Assembly (NCBI GenBank): GCA_913062655.1 | Contig: CAJXXO010000024.1 | Coordinates: 1 to 17,007, forward strand | Source of the DNA: an uncultured Bacteroidota bacterium | Lineage (GTDB): Bacteria > Bacteroidota > Bacteroidia > Chitinophagales > S012-47 | Direction: 5' to 3' | Length of the DNA stretch: 17,007 nt | Shown here: piece after piece, positions 1 through 8,532 of the stretch | Layout of the letters: each line of letters starts with the position of its first letter | Numbering within the stretch: position 1 is the first letter of the stretch | Program-made: the position numbers and the translations under genes | Notes under the pieces: model-generated | Databases searched by the model: none | What the model saw: only the letters and a program-made list of their open reading frames with translations | Told to the model about the DNA's origin: nothing

Positions 1-2
1 CG

Positions 3-1349
3 ATTACCGTACGCGATCTTAAGCTTCGCAGCGCACGTGCCATTTTCCCGGCTCAAAACCTGGTGAATACCCAGAATATCACCACCTACAACATGAATGG
101 CCCGGAATTTACCTACATGGAGATTGCCAGCGGTGAGCTGTTGGTTACCGCTTTCAATACCATTGAGGATTCATTGTACCTCGATTATTCTATTCCCACT
201 GCCACTGACCCCAATGGACAGATCATTGACATCCGTACAGTGGTGAATCCGGCTCCTCCGGGCGGTAGCGAGAATGTGCAGCTTAGCTACGACTTGTCTA
301 ATTTCAGTATAGACTTGAAAAGCCTCCGGGGTGACCGGGTCAATACCTTTGACAACATCTTCCGGGTGAGCATCGATTCCAGTGGTAACCTCATCTATAT
401 TTCGCTTGATGACAGTGTGAGTGTTTTTTATGGACTGGTCGATATTGTGCCTAGCTATGTGCGCGGCTACATGGGGCAGGAGCAATTGTCCATCGGCCCG
501 GAAGTGGCCCAGGTCAGTTTCTTTGACCAGTTCACTGGTGGACGTTTATCCTTCGAAGAGTTGTTTGTCAATTTTACCATCACCAATCCATTTGGGGTGG
601 ACGCTTCGGCAACCGTTAAAAGCATTACCGCCCGCAATGCCAAAACAGGGGAAGCATTACCGGTAACGGCACCATTCATTGGGCAAACGATCCAGCTTGA
701 ACGGGCGTATGAAAATCCCAAGCGGTTTGGCATTACCCGATTACCCCTTACCCAGCAAAATTCAAATATCGAAGATGTACTGGCCATTTTCCCGGATGAA
801 TTTGTCTACGCCATCGAGTTGGAGATCAACCCGAATGGCAACTTTTACAATTACCAGGATTTTGCCCGCTTTGAAGATAAATTGGTCGCTTCATTGGACA
901 TGGAATTGCCCCTGAGCCTGCAGGCGGACAACCTTCGATTGGAGAAGACAAGTCCTTTCAACCTGGGTGAGAATAACACGTTGGATAACATTACTGCAGG
1001 TACGCTCTACCTGCGTGCAGACAATCAATGGCCGCTTTCGGCTGAAGTGCAGGCCTATTTCCTCGATGAGCAGGGTGGGGTTTTGGATAGTTTGACGGCT
1101 GCACCGCTTACCATTGCAGCCGGCACCTTCAGCACTGATTGCTTAGCCAAGGAAGCTACCGAAACGCGATTAGAAGTGGCTGTAGCGGAGGATAAGATGA
1201 TGCGCATCGGGCAAGCCGAGGAGGTGCGCTTTGCCGTTACTTTCAACGATGCAGCTACGCCTCAATGTGGGCCCTATGTCAGGCTAAATTACACGGATGC
1301 GATCCAACTCTCATTAAGTGGTCGATTTAACTATGGTGTAGGTGAGTAG
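3..1349 (+). CDS. Partial surface/secreted protein of unknown function (5' end outside window)
   Basis: The frame is open from the first bases of the window with no stop, so the gene begins upstream; a GTG at 63 is only an internal codon. About 449 residues are visible. They are rich in short beta-strand-like segments, Asn, Thr and acidic residues, with no membrane helix and no cytoplasmic-enzyme motif, which fits an extracellular or surface protein. The visible C terminus (ending GRFNYGVGE) lacks the PNP-type T9SS sorting motif. The stop codon overlaps the GTG start of the next gene by 8 bases, which suggests translational coupling with that outer-membrane barrel protein, and the two may work as a surface pair. 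I do not recognise the family; signal peptide or lipobox would lie outside the window. Confidence 0.75.
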   Translation: MTVRDLKLRSARAIFPAQNLVNTQNITTYNMNGPEFTYMEIASGELLVTAFNTIEDSLYLDYSIPTATDPNGQIIDIRTVVNPAPPGGSENVQLSYDLSNFSIDLKSLRGDRVNTFDNIFRVSIDSSGNLIYISLDDSVSVFYGLVDIVPSYVRGYMGQEQLSIGPEVAQVSFFDQFTGGRLSFEELFVNFTITNPFGVDASATVKSITARNAKTGEALPVTAPFIGQTIQLERAYENPKRFGITRLPLTQQNSNIEDVLAIFPDEFVYAIELEINPNGNFYNYQDFARFEDKLVASLDMELPLSLQADNLRLEKTSPFNLGENNTLDNITAGTLYLRADNQWPLSAEVQAYFLDEQGGVLDSLTAAPLTIAAGTFSTDCLAKEATETRLEVAVAEDKMMRIGQAEEVRFAVTFNDAATPQCGPYVRLNYTDAIQLSLSGRFNYGVGE

Positions 1350-2604
1350 GGCAGCGTGGGTCATAGGATTATTGCTATCATGGCTGTCTGTGCAGGCGCA
1401 AGGGCCGGTATGGACCGGTCAGCAAGATCTCTTTGGTTCACCCTTTGTTGATACAGCGCAGCAGCAAGTATATGCTTTTTCCCTATTGGAAGGCGGCTCC
1501 AATGCCTTGCCCAGTGCTTTTCTCAATCGATTGCTCACCAGCGGCACCATTACCAATGATCTCAAGGACCAAGGATTTGACCTCTTACAAGAGGAAAATC
1601 ATGGAGGCTATCAGTGGCGAACGGGTGTGGGATACCAGCGACAAACCGCAAAATCGAAATGGCTGGCTCGATACTGGATAACATTTGAGACCCGCACCGA
1701 GGCGCTGGCTACTTTTTCACGCGACCTCTATGGGTTGGCTCTATACGGCAATGCCCGGTACGAAGGGCAGACGGCCTTGTTTGAAGGTACATTTATGTCC
1801 ACTACTTCGCACGTGCTAGGGATTGGTGGCGCATCCACCTTGCGCACAGGAAATAACACCTTCCAGCTCACCTACGGGTTACGTTTTGTCCAGGGCCTGG
1901 AAGCACGACAAGGCTCGCTAAACGGCTCTCTCTACACCGCTCCACAGGGAACATTAATTGAAGGGTCCATATCTGGGTTCTTGTATCGTTCAGATACTGT
2001 GCCTGCTAATGCCTTAACTTTAGGCGGATTGGGCTTAGGGGCTCATTTGGCCGCCCACTACGCTACGGAAAAATGGCAAGTGAGCCTTCAAGGTGTCATG
2101 TGGGATTACACACAGTGGCGGTCAGATCGGCAAAGTTTGGGGGTTAATGTAGTGGACACCTTTACAGGCGTCAATTTTTCCGATTTGCTGAATGGGGCCT
2201 CCATCGAGCCGCCTGTACCAGATGATTATGTAGAAACAGGAGAAATTGTGCCTGTACCGATTCGTACGTTCACCTTTAGTGGACAGGTGATTAGGTCTGT
2301 GGGAACCTGGGATATCGGTGTAGGTATCAGGCGCTCCCTACCGGTCAGCAACTTTTCCCGTTTCTGGGCGCAATGGGGCTGGGAGGGTCAGGTACTTGCA
2401 GCAAAGACCTTTGAACGTGGGTGGATGGTCAATGGGCAATTAACAGTTGGTGGTTGGACTCCGGTGAATTTGGGTATATCAGTACAAAAAGCATTTCCCT
2501 TTGGTATGCATCTCCAGTTAGGTACAAACCATCTCGCCTCCTTAGCTTTGCCACAGCAGTTGCCCGGCACCTCGTTTCATGCGGTGGTCGGCTACGCCTT
2601 TTAA
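1342..2604 (+). CDS. Outer-membrane beta-barrel protein, DUF5723-like
   Basis: The 420-residue product starts at a GTG with a clean signal peptide (residues 1-20, hydrophobic core ending VQAQ). The body alternates short amphipathic strands and turns rich in Gly, Tyr, Trp and Phe, and ends in a final strand with a terminal Phe (VVGYAF), the usual signature for BAM-inserted outer-membrane barrels. The segment around residues 120-160 (an NARYEGQTA-type motif) reminds me of the Bacteroidota DUF5723 outer-membrane family; that family call is from memory and weak, while the barrel call is stronger. The start overlaps the preceding gene by 8 bases and the next gene begins 2 bases after its stop, so all three are probably cotranscribed. 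Its substrate or partner is unknown; the upstream surface protein is the obvious candidate. Confidence 0.75.
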   Translation: MSRAAWVIGLLLSWLSVQAQGPVWTGQQDLFGSPFVDTAQQQVYAFSLLEGGSNALPSAFLNRLLTSGTITNDLKDQGFDLLQEENHGGYQWRTGVGYQRQTAKSKWLARYWITFETRTEALATFSRDLYGLALYGNARYEGQTALFEGTFMSTTSHVLGIGGASTLRTGNNTFQLTYGLRFVQGLEARQGSLNGSLYTAPQGTLIEGSISGFLYRSDTVPANALTLGGLGLGAHLAAHYATEKWQVSLQGVMWDYTQWRSDRQSLGVNVVDTFTGVNFSDLLNGASIEPPVPDDYVETGEIVPVPIRTFTFSGQVIRSVGTWDIGVGIRRSLPVSNFSRFWAQWGWEGQVLAAKTFERGWMVNGQLTVGGWTPVNLGISVQKAFPFGMHLQLGTNHLASLALPQQLPGTSFHAVVGYAF

Positions 2605-2606
2605 TC

Positions 2607-3839
2607 ATGACCCAAGATGTTGTTGTCATAGGAGGAGGCCCTGGAGGAGTGGCTACAGCTTTGACATTGGCCAAGGCGAATGTGCCTTGCACGCTGGTAG
2701 AGAAAGCTTCCTTTCCTCGTGATAAAATATGTGGTGATGCCATCAGTGGTAAGGTTGTCGCTACACTCAACCGCATCGATCCGGCTATTATGGATGAATT
2801 TGGTGGCTTTCCGGCCCAGGTCGGCTCGTGGGGGGTCAGCTTCATTGCACCCAATCGAAAAGCCTTGCGCGTACCCTTCCAACGAGAGTACGATGCTGCC
2901 ACAGATACCCCGCCCGGATTCATAAGTAAGCGGACAGACTTCGATCATTTTTTGTGGCAGCGTGCGAAGGCACATCCGCTCATTGCCACTCGCGAGGAGC
3001 ATGAAGTGACACACCTGCTGCGGCATGGTGAGCATTGGATCATTCGTGGAAAAGAGCAGCCCGACCTGTCTGCCCGACTGGTCATCATCGCCAATGGCGC
3101 ACAGAGTACTTTTTCCCGCACAATAGGTGGGCTGGAAAAGGACAATCGACATTACTGTGCCGGTATCCGCACGTATTGGTCGGGGGTAAAAGATATGGAA
3201 GCCGACAATTTCATTGAATTGCACTTTGTGAAAGATTTCCTGCCGGGTTACCTGTGGATTTTTCCCTTGCCCAACGGCCAGGCCAATGTGGGTGTCGGTA
3301 TGCGCAGTGACTATATCAGTAAGAAAAAGGTGAACCTGAAGCAGGAACTCATGCGCATCCTGCGTGAAGACGCAGCTTTCAAGGACTGCTTTGCCAATGC
3401 CACACTGGACGATGATCCCAAGGGCTTTGGTTTGCCATTAGGTTCAACGCAACGCCCCATCTCCGGTGATGGCTTTATGCTGATTGGTGATGCCGCCTCC
3501 TTGATTGATCCTTTTACCGGAGAGGGTATTGGTAATGCCATCATTAGTGGTAAAGTAGCCGCAGAGGTAGCCGTGAAAGCCTTGGAAAAGCAAAACTTCA
3601 CCCACAATGCCTTGCAGATGTACGACAAAGAAGTGTACCGAAAACTGGGCCGGGAATTGCAACTGAGTTACCGACTGCAACAGTTGGTGAATTATCCATG
3701 GCTCTTTAATCTGGTCGTCAACAAGGCCAACCGAAATGAAACCCTGCAAGAAACCATCTCCTGCATGTTTGAAGACCTCGACATGCGCCAGCGATTGAAA
3801 CAGCCCGGTTTTTACTGGAAGCTGTTATTTGGTGGGTGA
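2607..3839 (+). CDS. Geranylgeranyl-reductase-family FAD-dependent oxidoreductase
   Basis: The 410-residue product starts at ATG 2607, 2 bases after the preceding stop; an in-frame extension further upstream lies inside that gene and is unlikely. An N-terminal Rossmann FAD-binding motif (GGGPGG, residues 9-14) is followed by an acidic ribose-binding residue (VEK, Glu32) and the family motif DKICGD (39-44). A second FAD motif, GDAASLIDPFTGEGIG, lies near residues 294-309. This layout is that of the geranylgeranyl reductase / p-hydroxybenzoate-hydroxylase-like flavoproteins. Family members saturate isoprenoid chains or act on aromatic or lipid substrates; the substrate here cannot be told from sequence. 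The last 15 bases overlap convergently with the acetyltransferase gene on the other strand, and I see no terminator between them. Confidence 0.88.
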   Translation: MTQDVVVIGGGPGGVATALTLAKANVPCTLVEKASFPRDKICGDAISGKVVATLNRIDPAIMDEFGGFPAQVGSWGVSFIAPNRKALRVPFQREYDAATDTPPGFISKRTDFDHFLWQRAKAHPLIATREEHEVTHLLRHGEHWIIRGKEQPDLSARLVIIANGAQSTFSRTIGGLEKDNRHYCAGIRTYWSGVKDMEADNFIELHFVKDFLPGYLWIFPLPNGQANVGVGMRSDYISKKKVNLKQELMRILREDAAFKDCFANATLDDDPKGFGLPLGSTQRPISGDGFMLIGDAASLIDPFTGEGIGNAIISGKVAAEVAVKALEKQNFTHNALQMYDKEVYRKLGRELQLSYRLQQLVNYPWLFNLVVNKANRNETLQETISCMFEDLDMRQRLKQPGFYWKLLFGG

Positions 3840-4382
3840 GAATTGGGTATACACCAGTAAGTCTTTCCATCCCTTTGCTGAACGAATATAGTTTTTGAAA
3901 TGGCCTTCTTTTTCGAAGCCCATTTTTTCCAGGATGTGGATGGCACCCCGGTTGCCGGCCATCACTTTACCCTCGATAGCGTGAAGGCCCAATTGACGAA
4001 AGCCAAAATCTATTATGGCGCGGAAGGCTTCTTCAGCAATGCCCTTGCCCCAATAAGCGGGCAGCAATTCTCCGCCCACCTCAGCCCGAAGATTATGGTG
4101 ATCGATATGGTTCAACCCGCAGGCTCCAATGATGGAGCGTCCATCGCGGAGGATACCCGTCCAGGCAATGGCTTTTTGGCGCTTATAGGCATCTATGGTT
4201 TGCTCGATCAACTGCTCCGCTTCTGCCTCGTCTTTCATGCGCGGACGTTCTATAAACTGGCCCACCACACCCGAACTGCGCAAATGGTAAACGATCTGTG
4301 CATCGCCCGGTTCCAGGGGGCGCAATTGCAGGCGATCGGTGCGCAGGTAGGGGAAAGACTTGAAATATTCGAGCGCTAACAT
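3825..4382 (-). CDS. GNAT-family N-acetyltransferase (RimJ/RimL type)
   Basis: The product, about 185 residues from ATG 4382, has the RimJ/RimL-like layout: an N-terminal TDRLQLRPLEPGDA segment (typical of protein N-acetyltransferases), a central strand-turn with GGELLPAYWGKGIAEEA carrying the acetyl-CoA pyrophosphate-binding Q/R-x-x-G-x-G/A-type loop, then the conserved NRGAIHILEKMGFEKEG block near the C terminus. It transfers an acetyl group from acetyl-CoA, in this subfamily usually to an N-terminal amine or small-molecule amine; the substrate is unknown. An in-frame GTG at 4397 would add five residues and is possible. The start lies 21 bases (6 for GTG) after the stop of the beta-propeller lipoprotein gene, so it is probably the last cistron of the B12-riboswitch operon, although a cobalamin role is not evident. 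It overlaps the convergent flavoprotein gene by 15 bases. Confidence 0.87.
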   Translation of the reverse strand: MLALEYFKSFPYLRTDRLQLRPLEPGDAQIVYHLRSSGVVGQFIERPRMKDEAEAEQLIEQTIDAYKRQKAIAWTGILRDGRSIIGACGLNHIDHHNLRAEVGGELLPAYWGKGIAEEAFRAIIDFGFRQLGLHAIEGKVMAGNRGAIHILEKMGFEKEGHFKNYIRSAKGWKDLLVYTQFSPTK

Positions 4383-4403
4383 ATTATCATAACCCACAAT
4401 GGC

Positions 4404-5447
4404 TCATCGAAATTCCATTCCATTGGGTATCAGCCCTACGGTGTAGCTGGTAATGGAGTCGCCTTGGCTGTTGTACCGGATTAATTTGCCTGGCTGTGCA
4501 AAGCTCAACGCATCCATGATCCATATGTCTCCGTCATAAGGATCTACTTCCATCCCATACAGGGCTTGTGTGGACAGGGCAAACAGCGGTTGTGCCGGAA
4601 GTGTATTGTCGGTAATCGACATACGATAGACCCCTCCATCATACGTGTAGTAGAGTAGGTCCCCTGCAGAGTTGATGGATAAATTGGAAGGGGCGATGGC
4701 TGGAGAGAAGTCAAAATCCTTCACCACCGTTTTCGTATCCGGGTCGATAGCCTGTAAAGCCGGGGGTGTGTTGCCATCCCCTGAACACATTACCCAAATA
4801 CGCCCTTGCTGATCTGCTTCAACAAAAGTAGGACCAGCATTGACAGCAATAGAATCAACTACCGACACCGCTATTGGATCGATCACAGCCAGGTAATCTG
4901 CGCCTTTTACCGCTACCCAGATCTCGCCATTCACTTGAATCAATTCTTCCGTCCAACCGCCCATGGGTAGGGAAGCGGTCAATGTCTGTGTGGATATATC
5001 AGCCACATGCACCTCACCGGCATAGATGTCGGTGATAAAAACTTTACCGCCATACGGTAGTGCATATCTGGGTGAGGTCAGGCCTTCCATCTCCGCATAC
5101 TTATCCAGGGTCACGGCATCTACAGCAAGCACTTTCCCGGAATTGTTGATCACCAGCCAGGCCGTATCCCCTTGCAAGGTCATGGATTGAAAGACATCCC
5201 CCAGGCCATCGGTATGTACCGTTTGATAGACCTGCTCATAGAGGGTGTCGCGTTCCAGGTCAAGGTAATCGAGCGTAGCATTGCTCCACATGAAGTTGCC
5301 CTCGTTAATAATGAAAGCACCCCGACCAGAAGGTAGCGCAAAAGTATCCGGCTCAGGTGGCGGATCTTTTTTACAGCCTACCCCTACGGTGAGCAGCAAC
5401 GCTACCCCAACAAATAGGTGAAATGTACGATTACCCGGTTTTTGCAT
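4404..5447 (-). CDS. BtuG-like surface beta-propeller lipoprotein (YncE/DUF5074 type)
   Basis: The 347-residue product has a short signal sequence ending at Cys25 (LLLTVGVGC), followed by KKDPPPEPD, a Cys-proximal charged stretch like those that send Bacteroidota lipoproteins to the outer face of the outer membrane. The lipobox is relaxed (Gly at -3). The rest consists of repeating roughly 40-residue units of the form 'V.AVD..T......L......P......G.V.V.D', typical of YncE/DUF5074 beta-propellers. Its place in a cobalamin-riboswitch operon beside a BtuB-like receptor matches BtuG of Bacteroides, a surface propeller lipoprotein that binds B12 with very high affinity and passes it to BtuB. I therefore infer B12 capture. 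Orthology to BtuG is not proven, and propellers of this shape have other roles. The gap to the upstream gene is 3 bases. Confidence 0.8.
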   Translation of the reverse strand: MQKPGNRTFHLFVGVALLLTVGVGCKKDPPPEPDTFALPSGRGAFIINEGNFMWSNATLDYLDLERDTLYEQVYQTVHTDGLGDVFQSMTLQGDTAWLVINNSGKVLAVDAVTLDKYAEMEGLTSPRYALPYGGKVFITDIYAGEVHVADISTQTLTASLPMGGWTEELIQVNGEIWVAVKGADYLAVIDPIAVSVVDSIAVNAGPTFVEADQQGRIWVMCSGDGNTPPALQAIDPDTKTVVKDFDFSPAIAPSNLSINSAGDLLYYTYDGGVYRMSITDNTLPAQPLFALSTQALYGMEVDPYDGDIWIMDALSFAQPGKLIRYNSQGDSITSYTVGLIPNGMEFR

Positions 5448-5450
5448 TCT

Positions 5451-6566
5451 TTATAGTTTGGTGAGGGTGGTTTGGTAACGCCCTTCGGCATTCATCAATT
5501 GCAAGATATATTGTCCTGCCGGCAGTGCTTGCACCGTGATCGGTTGTTGTGGTTGCCATTGTCCGCTTTGCACGACCTGTCCATTGAGTTGATACACTAC
5601 ATAGCTTCCTCCCCTCTGATCTGTTTGGGCCACAATATGATTTGTAGTCGGATTAGGATAGAGGCTGATGCTCCATGTTTTTTCCTCGATTCCGGTAGCG
5701 ATGGTTGCCGCCACGGGTGTGGATGGAGGAATAGCCGGATTGAAGTCGGTGTAGGAGCAGCCAAAGAACTCACCTGGGGCCACCGCAGTGGAAAGACCCA
5801 AGTTCGAGGTCCAGTCTGCCATATTGGTGGCATTCCAGGTACTCCAAAAGTCGGGTTGCCCGCCAATGCCTGCCTGGCTGTTGTATGTGATGTCGCTGAG
5901 AAAACCATTATTCACCACTATATCAAGATTGGGATCGGCTGCTACAATAGCATTCAGCATGTCTTCCCCGGTTGTATTGCCATCAAATAGAAAGCCCCAG
6001 GCATAGCTTGCTGTGGATGTGCTGTCGTTGAAGTCGATCACCAGCACACTGCTGTCAGCACCATTACCGATCCAGGTAGTGATATCGGCAAAGGTGAAGG
6101 CCAAGGGATTGGGTGCAGCTATTGGCGTGTCGGGGTATGTAGCAGGATTGAAATCAGTATAGGAGCAGGCGAATATCTCATTGGGACCCACGGTGGTTGC
6201 CAGTCCCAGGTTGGTAGCCAGATTACCCATGTCAGCACCATCCCAGGTACTCCAAAAATCGGGCTGCCCACCAATGCCTTGCTGATTGTTGTAGATGATA
6301 TCATTCAAAAAGCCACTGCTCTCGGCAAAAGAAAAACCGGGGTCGGCTGCTGCAACGGTTTGAATCAGGGTCAACCCATCGATCGATCCATCAAAAAGAA
6401 CGCCCCAGGCATAGCTTTCGAAATCGCTGCTGTCGTTGAAGTCTACCACAAATATGGCAGAATCCTGTCCCTGGCCCACCCAGAAGGTTACTTCATCGAG
6501 TAGCGATTGTGCATGCAGGGACATACTGAGGGTCATCGTCAAAAAGAGGGTGTACAGTGTTTTCAT
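5451..6566 (-). CDS. T9SS-secreted protein with two tandem copies of a cobalamin-locus-associated domain
   Basis: The 371-residue product has a signal peptide (1-20, ending HAQ), two copies of one domain of about 128 residues (roughly 24-150 and 159-287), and a C-terminal T9SS type A sorting domain (about 296-371, starting SLYPNPTTNHI). Both copies share WxGxGxDS near their start, VxDFNDS, SYAWG followed by FDG, GFLxDIxYN, the run GIGGQPDFWSTW (97-108 and 233-244), and C-SYTDFNP with a single Cys (134 and 270). Histidines are absent from the repeats, so a His-ligated metal or cobalamin site is unlikely; the conserved Trp, Tyr and Asp residues look like a ligand surface. The gene lies 1 base after the BtuB-like receptor stop and 3 bases before the propeller gene, under the B12 riboswitch. 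I infer a surface-anchored or released cobalamin-binding protein; the biochemical role is not shown by sequence. Confidence 0.85.
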   Translation of the reverse strand: MKTLYTLFLTMTLSMSLHAQSLLDEVTFWVGQGQDSAIFVVDFNDSSDFESYAWGVLFDGSIDGLTLIQTVAAADPGFSFAESSGFLNDIIYNNQQGIGGQPDFWSTWDGADMGNLATNLGLATTVGPNEIFACSYTDFNPATYPDTPIAAPNPLAFTFADITTWIGNGADSSVLVIDFNDSTSTASYAWGFLFDGNTTGEDMLNAIVAADPNLDIVVNNGFLSDITYNSQAGIGGQPDFWSTWNATNMADWTSNLGLSTAVAPGEFFGCSYTDFNPAIPPSTPVAATIATGIEEKTWSISLYPNPTTNHIVAQTDQRGGSYVVYQLNGQVVQSGQWQPQQPITVQALPAGQYILQLMNAEGRYQTTLTKL

Positions 6567-6567
6567 A

Positions 6568-8457
6568 CTACCGTTTTTTGGTGTTGAGATTGAGTAATAA
6601 ATTGATTCGTATGCCTCGGTTGGGCATTCTTCGGCCCATAAAGATGTCGTAAGTCGTATTCCAGCAATTGTCTACCCGCACCTGTGCCTGCCAGGTATGC
6701 TGCTGCCAGGGTCTTTCATAGCTCAGGGTAGCAAAACCGAGGTGGAAGGCCGGCAGGGCATGTGAATTGGTGTATGTGGTAAAACGCTCGCTGGTGTACC
6801 GATGGCCGTAGCTTACCTGCCACCCTTTCCATGCCAATTTCAGTCGCATAAGTGCCTGATGGATGGGGGTGTAGATCAATTGTTGCCCTTCTGCCCCGGC
6901 AATGCTGGTAGTGATGGATTGGGAGCGTACATAGTCATATCGACCCAGCCAATCTATTTGTAAGTCACCCCATTGCTTGTGCCAGGTTAGGGTGTTTTCC
7001 AATCCATACGTCCTTACTTGCTGCACGTTATCCGGTGTCCACAGGTTGTTGATGGGTAGCCATAATATCCACTGATCTACCAAACGGTGAAAGCCGGTGG
7101 TCTCCCATCGCCAGCTACCTATTTTATTGTTGGCTGTCCATTGGGCACTGAGCTCTTGTCCCAGGCTCCGTTCGGGCTGTAGATTGGGGTTCCCCACCGG
7201 TTCCCAGAATCGGTCATTGAGCGTGGGAATGCGGAAATCATGGGCCAGTTGGGCTTTGAATTGCAGATGGCTTAGCGGTTCCCAGCGCAGCCAAATATTG
7301 CCTACGGGCGGCACCTGAACCCCCTCTGCTACGGCAAGCCGAATATTGAAGCCGGCCTGCCAGGCATCCTGGATGTATTGCAGGTTGCCCATCCATGCGG
7401 CCTGGGGTTGTTGCCGTATACCGCCATAACCGGGGGCCAGCGCCCATACTTGTTGGCCATTGACACCTGTCTGCCAGAGCCATCGTTTACCTGTTGTCCG
7501 GGTGAGCAGTACTTCGCCCAATATCGTTTTGCCTTGGCTAAAGGAAGGGTGGCGCTGCAGACTGTCAAAATAGGTGAACCCCTCTTGCAGGTAGGCCACC
7601 TTGGTTTGTAGCTGAATCGCTTTTGTAAGTGGTACGTGCGTATTCCATACGGCTCGTTGGTAGCTGTCCTGTTGCTCTCCACCATTCCATTGCACCTGGA
7701 CAGCAGGAGGCAGTTGGCGATCCGCTTGTTGGTGCCACAAATGGAGCGACATGTGATAGCCTTTACCCCGCCAGCGGAGCGATTGTTGCACACCTAGTTG
7801 CTGGGTGTTGGCATGGGGTTGGCGGTAGTAATCGCTGCCATTAGCGCGGTAAATGCGATAATCATTGTCAGCTTGCTGCCAGAAAATACGAGTGCGAGTA
7901 GCCCAGTTTTCCTGTCCCGACTGCACATCCAACCCGTATCCTTGTTGACCCCAACTGCCCCAAATCGACTGGGCACGCAGTTGCAATGGTTGTTCCAGGT
8001 CGAGTGTAGACTGCAACTGTACCGAGCCACCCACGGCACCCGACCCCCATAGTGCCGATCCACCACCCGGCTGCACCAAAGCCTCATCTATAAAAAAGGC
8101 AGGGATTAGACTCAAGTCCATCGTACCATTCATAGGACTATTGAGTGGTACCCCTTCCCAAATAATGGCGGTATGCTGGGCGGAGGTGCCGCGCAGATTC
8201 AACAGGCTTAGCCCGGCCGGGCCATAATCGCGAATGAACAGTCCGGCCTGATCGGTAAGTATTTGGTCTAATGAAAACTGCGCTTGTTGCTGGATCTGGC
8301 CAGAGTCGAGGGGTATATTGCGGTGCCCGTTGGCAAAAAAGGTCTTGGCGGTCACCTCGGCAGTTGACAGTTGAACCGTCCAGGGTGAATCTACCTGAGC
8401 CAACAAAGAAAGGGCACACCCCCAAAAACATACGGTAAGCAATAGGCGCATAGTCAT
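6568..8457 (-). CDS. btuB: BtuB-like TonB-dependent outer-membrane receptor
   Basis: The 629-residue product has a signal peptide (about 1-21, ending LLAQ), a short TonB-box-like region (WTVQLSTAEVTA), a plug domain (about 35-150, with LFIRDYGPAGLSLLNLRGTS, IIWEGVPLNSPMNG, and a GGGSALWGSGAVGGSVQL block) and a long 22-strand-type barrel rich in Trp, Tyr and Gln. Length is close to that of BtuB (about 610) and there is no N-terminal carboxypeptidase-like extension as in SusC. It should import cobalamin across the outer membrane using TonB energy. Evidence for the substrate is the upstream cobalamin riboswitch and the BtuG-like neighbour; sequence alone would only say siderophore/cobalamin-type receptor. 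Start is ATG 8457; an ATG two codons later is possible. The start codon lies in a hairpin described separately. Confidence 0.9.
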   Translation of the reverse strand: MTMRLLLTVCFWGCALSLLAQVDSPWTVQLSTAEVTAKTFFANGHRNIPLDSGQIQQQAQFSLDQILTDQAGLFIRDYGPAGLSLLNLRGTSAQHTAIIWEGVPLNSPMNGTMDLSLIPAFFIDEALVQPGGGSALWGSGAVGGSVQLQSTLDLEQPLQLRAQSIWGSWGQQGYGLDVQSGQENWATRTRIFWQQADNDYRIYRANGSDYYRQPHANTQQLGVQQSLRWRGKGYHMSLHLWHQQADRQLPPAVQVQWNGGEQQDSYQRAVWNTHVPLTKAIQLQTKVAYLQEGFTYFDSLQRHPSFSQGKTILGEVLLTRTTGKRWLWQTGVNGQQVWALAPGYGGIRQQPQAAWMGNLQYIQDAWQAGFNIRLAVAEGVQVPPVGNIWLRWEPLSHLQFKAQLAHDFRIPTLNDRFWEPVGNPNLQPERSLGQELSAQWTANNKIGSWRWETTGFHRLVDQWILWLPINNLWTPDNVQQVRTYGLENTLTWHKQWGDLQIDWLGRYDYVRSQSITTSIAGAEGQQLIYTPIHQALMRLKLAWKGWQVSYGHRYTSERFTTYTNSHALPAFHLGFATLSYERPWQQHTWQAQVRVDNCWNTTYDIFMGRRMPNRGIRINLLLNLNTKKR

Positions 8458-8475
8458 GATTTAACCCGAATCATG
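8455..8475 (-). promoter_or_regulatory. Start-codon hairpin of the BtuB-like gene (riboswitch expression platform, second hairpin)
   Basis: A perfect 7-base-pair stem (on the minus strand CATGATT, loop CGGGTTA, AATCATG) ends exactly on the start codon of the receptor gene, so the ATG is within the 3' arm. It lies 95 bases downstream of the cobalamin aptamer. It could block ribosome access when the aptamer binds B12, a translation-level switch. This is inferred from the fold; I did not compute energies. Confidence 0.6.
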
Positions 8476-8532
8476 CCGATGCATACCCGAACGGTACCAT
8501 AAGATAGACAATAGCTATTGCGATTATCATCT

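Noticed and set aside
2601..3224. A 207-codon open frame on the minus strand
   Set aside because: It is antisense to the flavoprotein gene, which has all family motifs; no domain pattern in the minus product.
3900..4379. A 159-codon open frame on the plus strand
   Set aside because: It mirrors the acetyltransferase gene; the GNAT motifs are on the minus strand.
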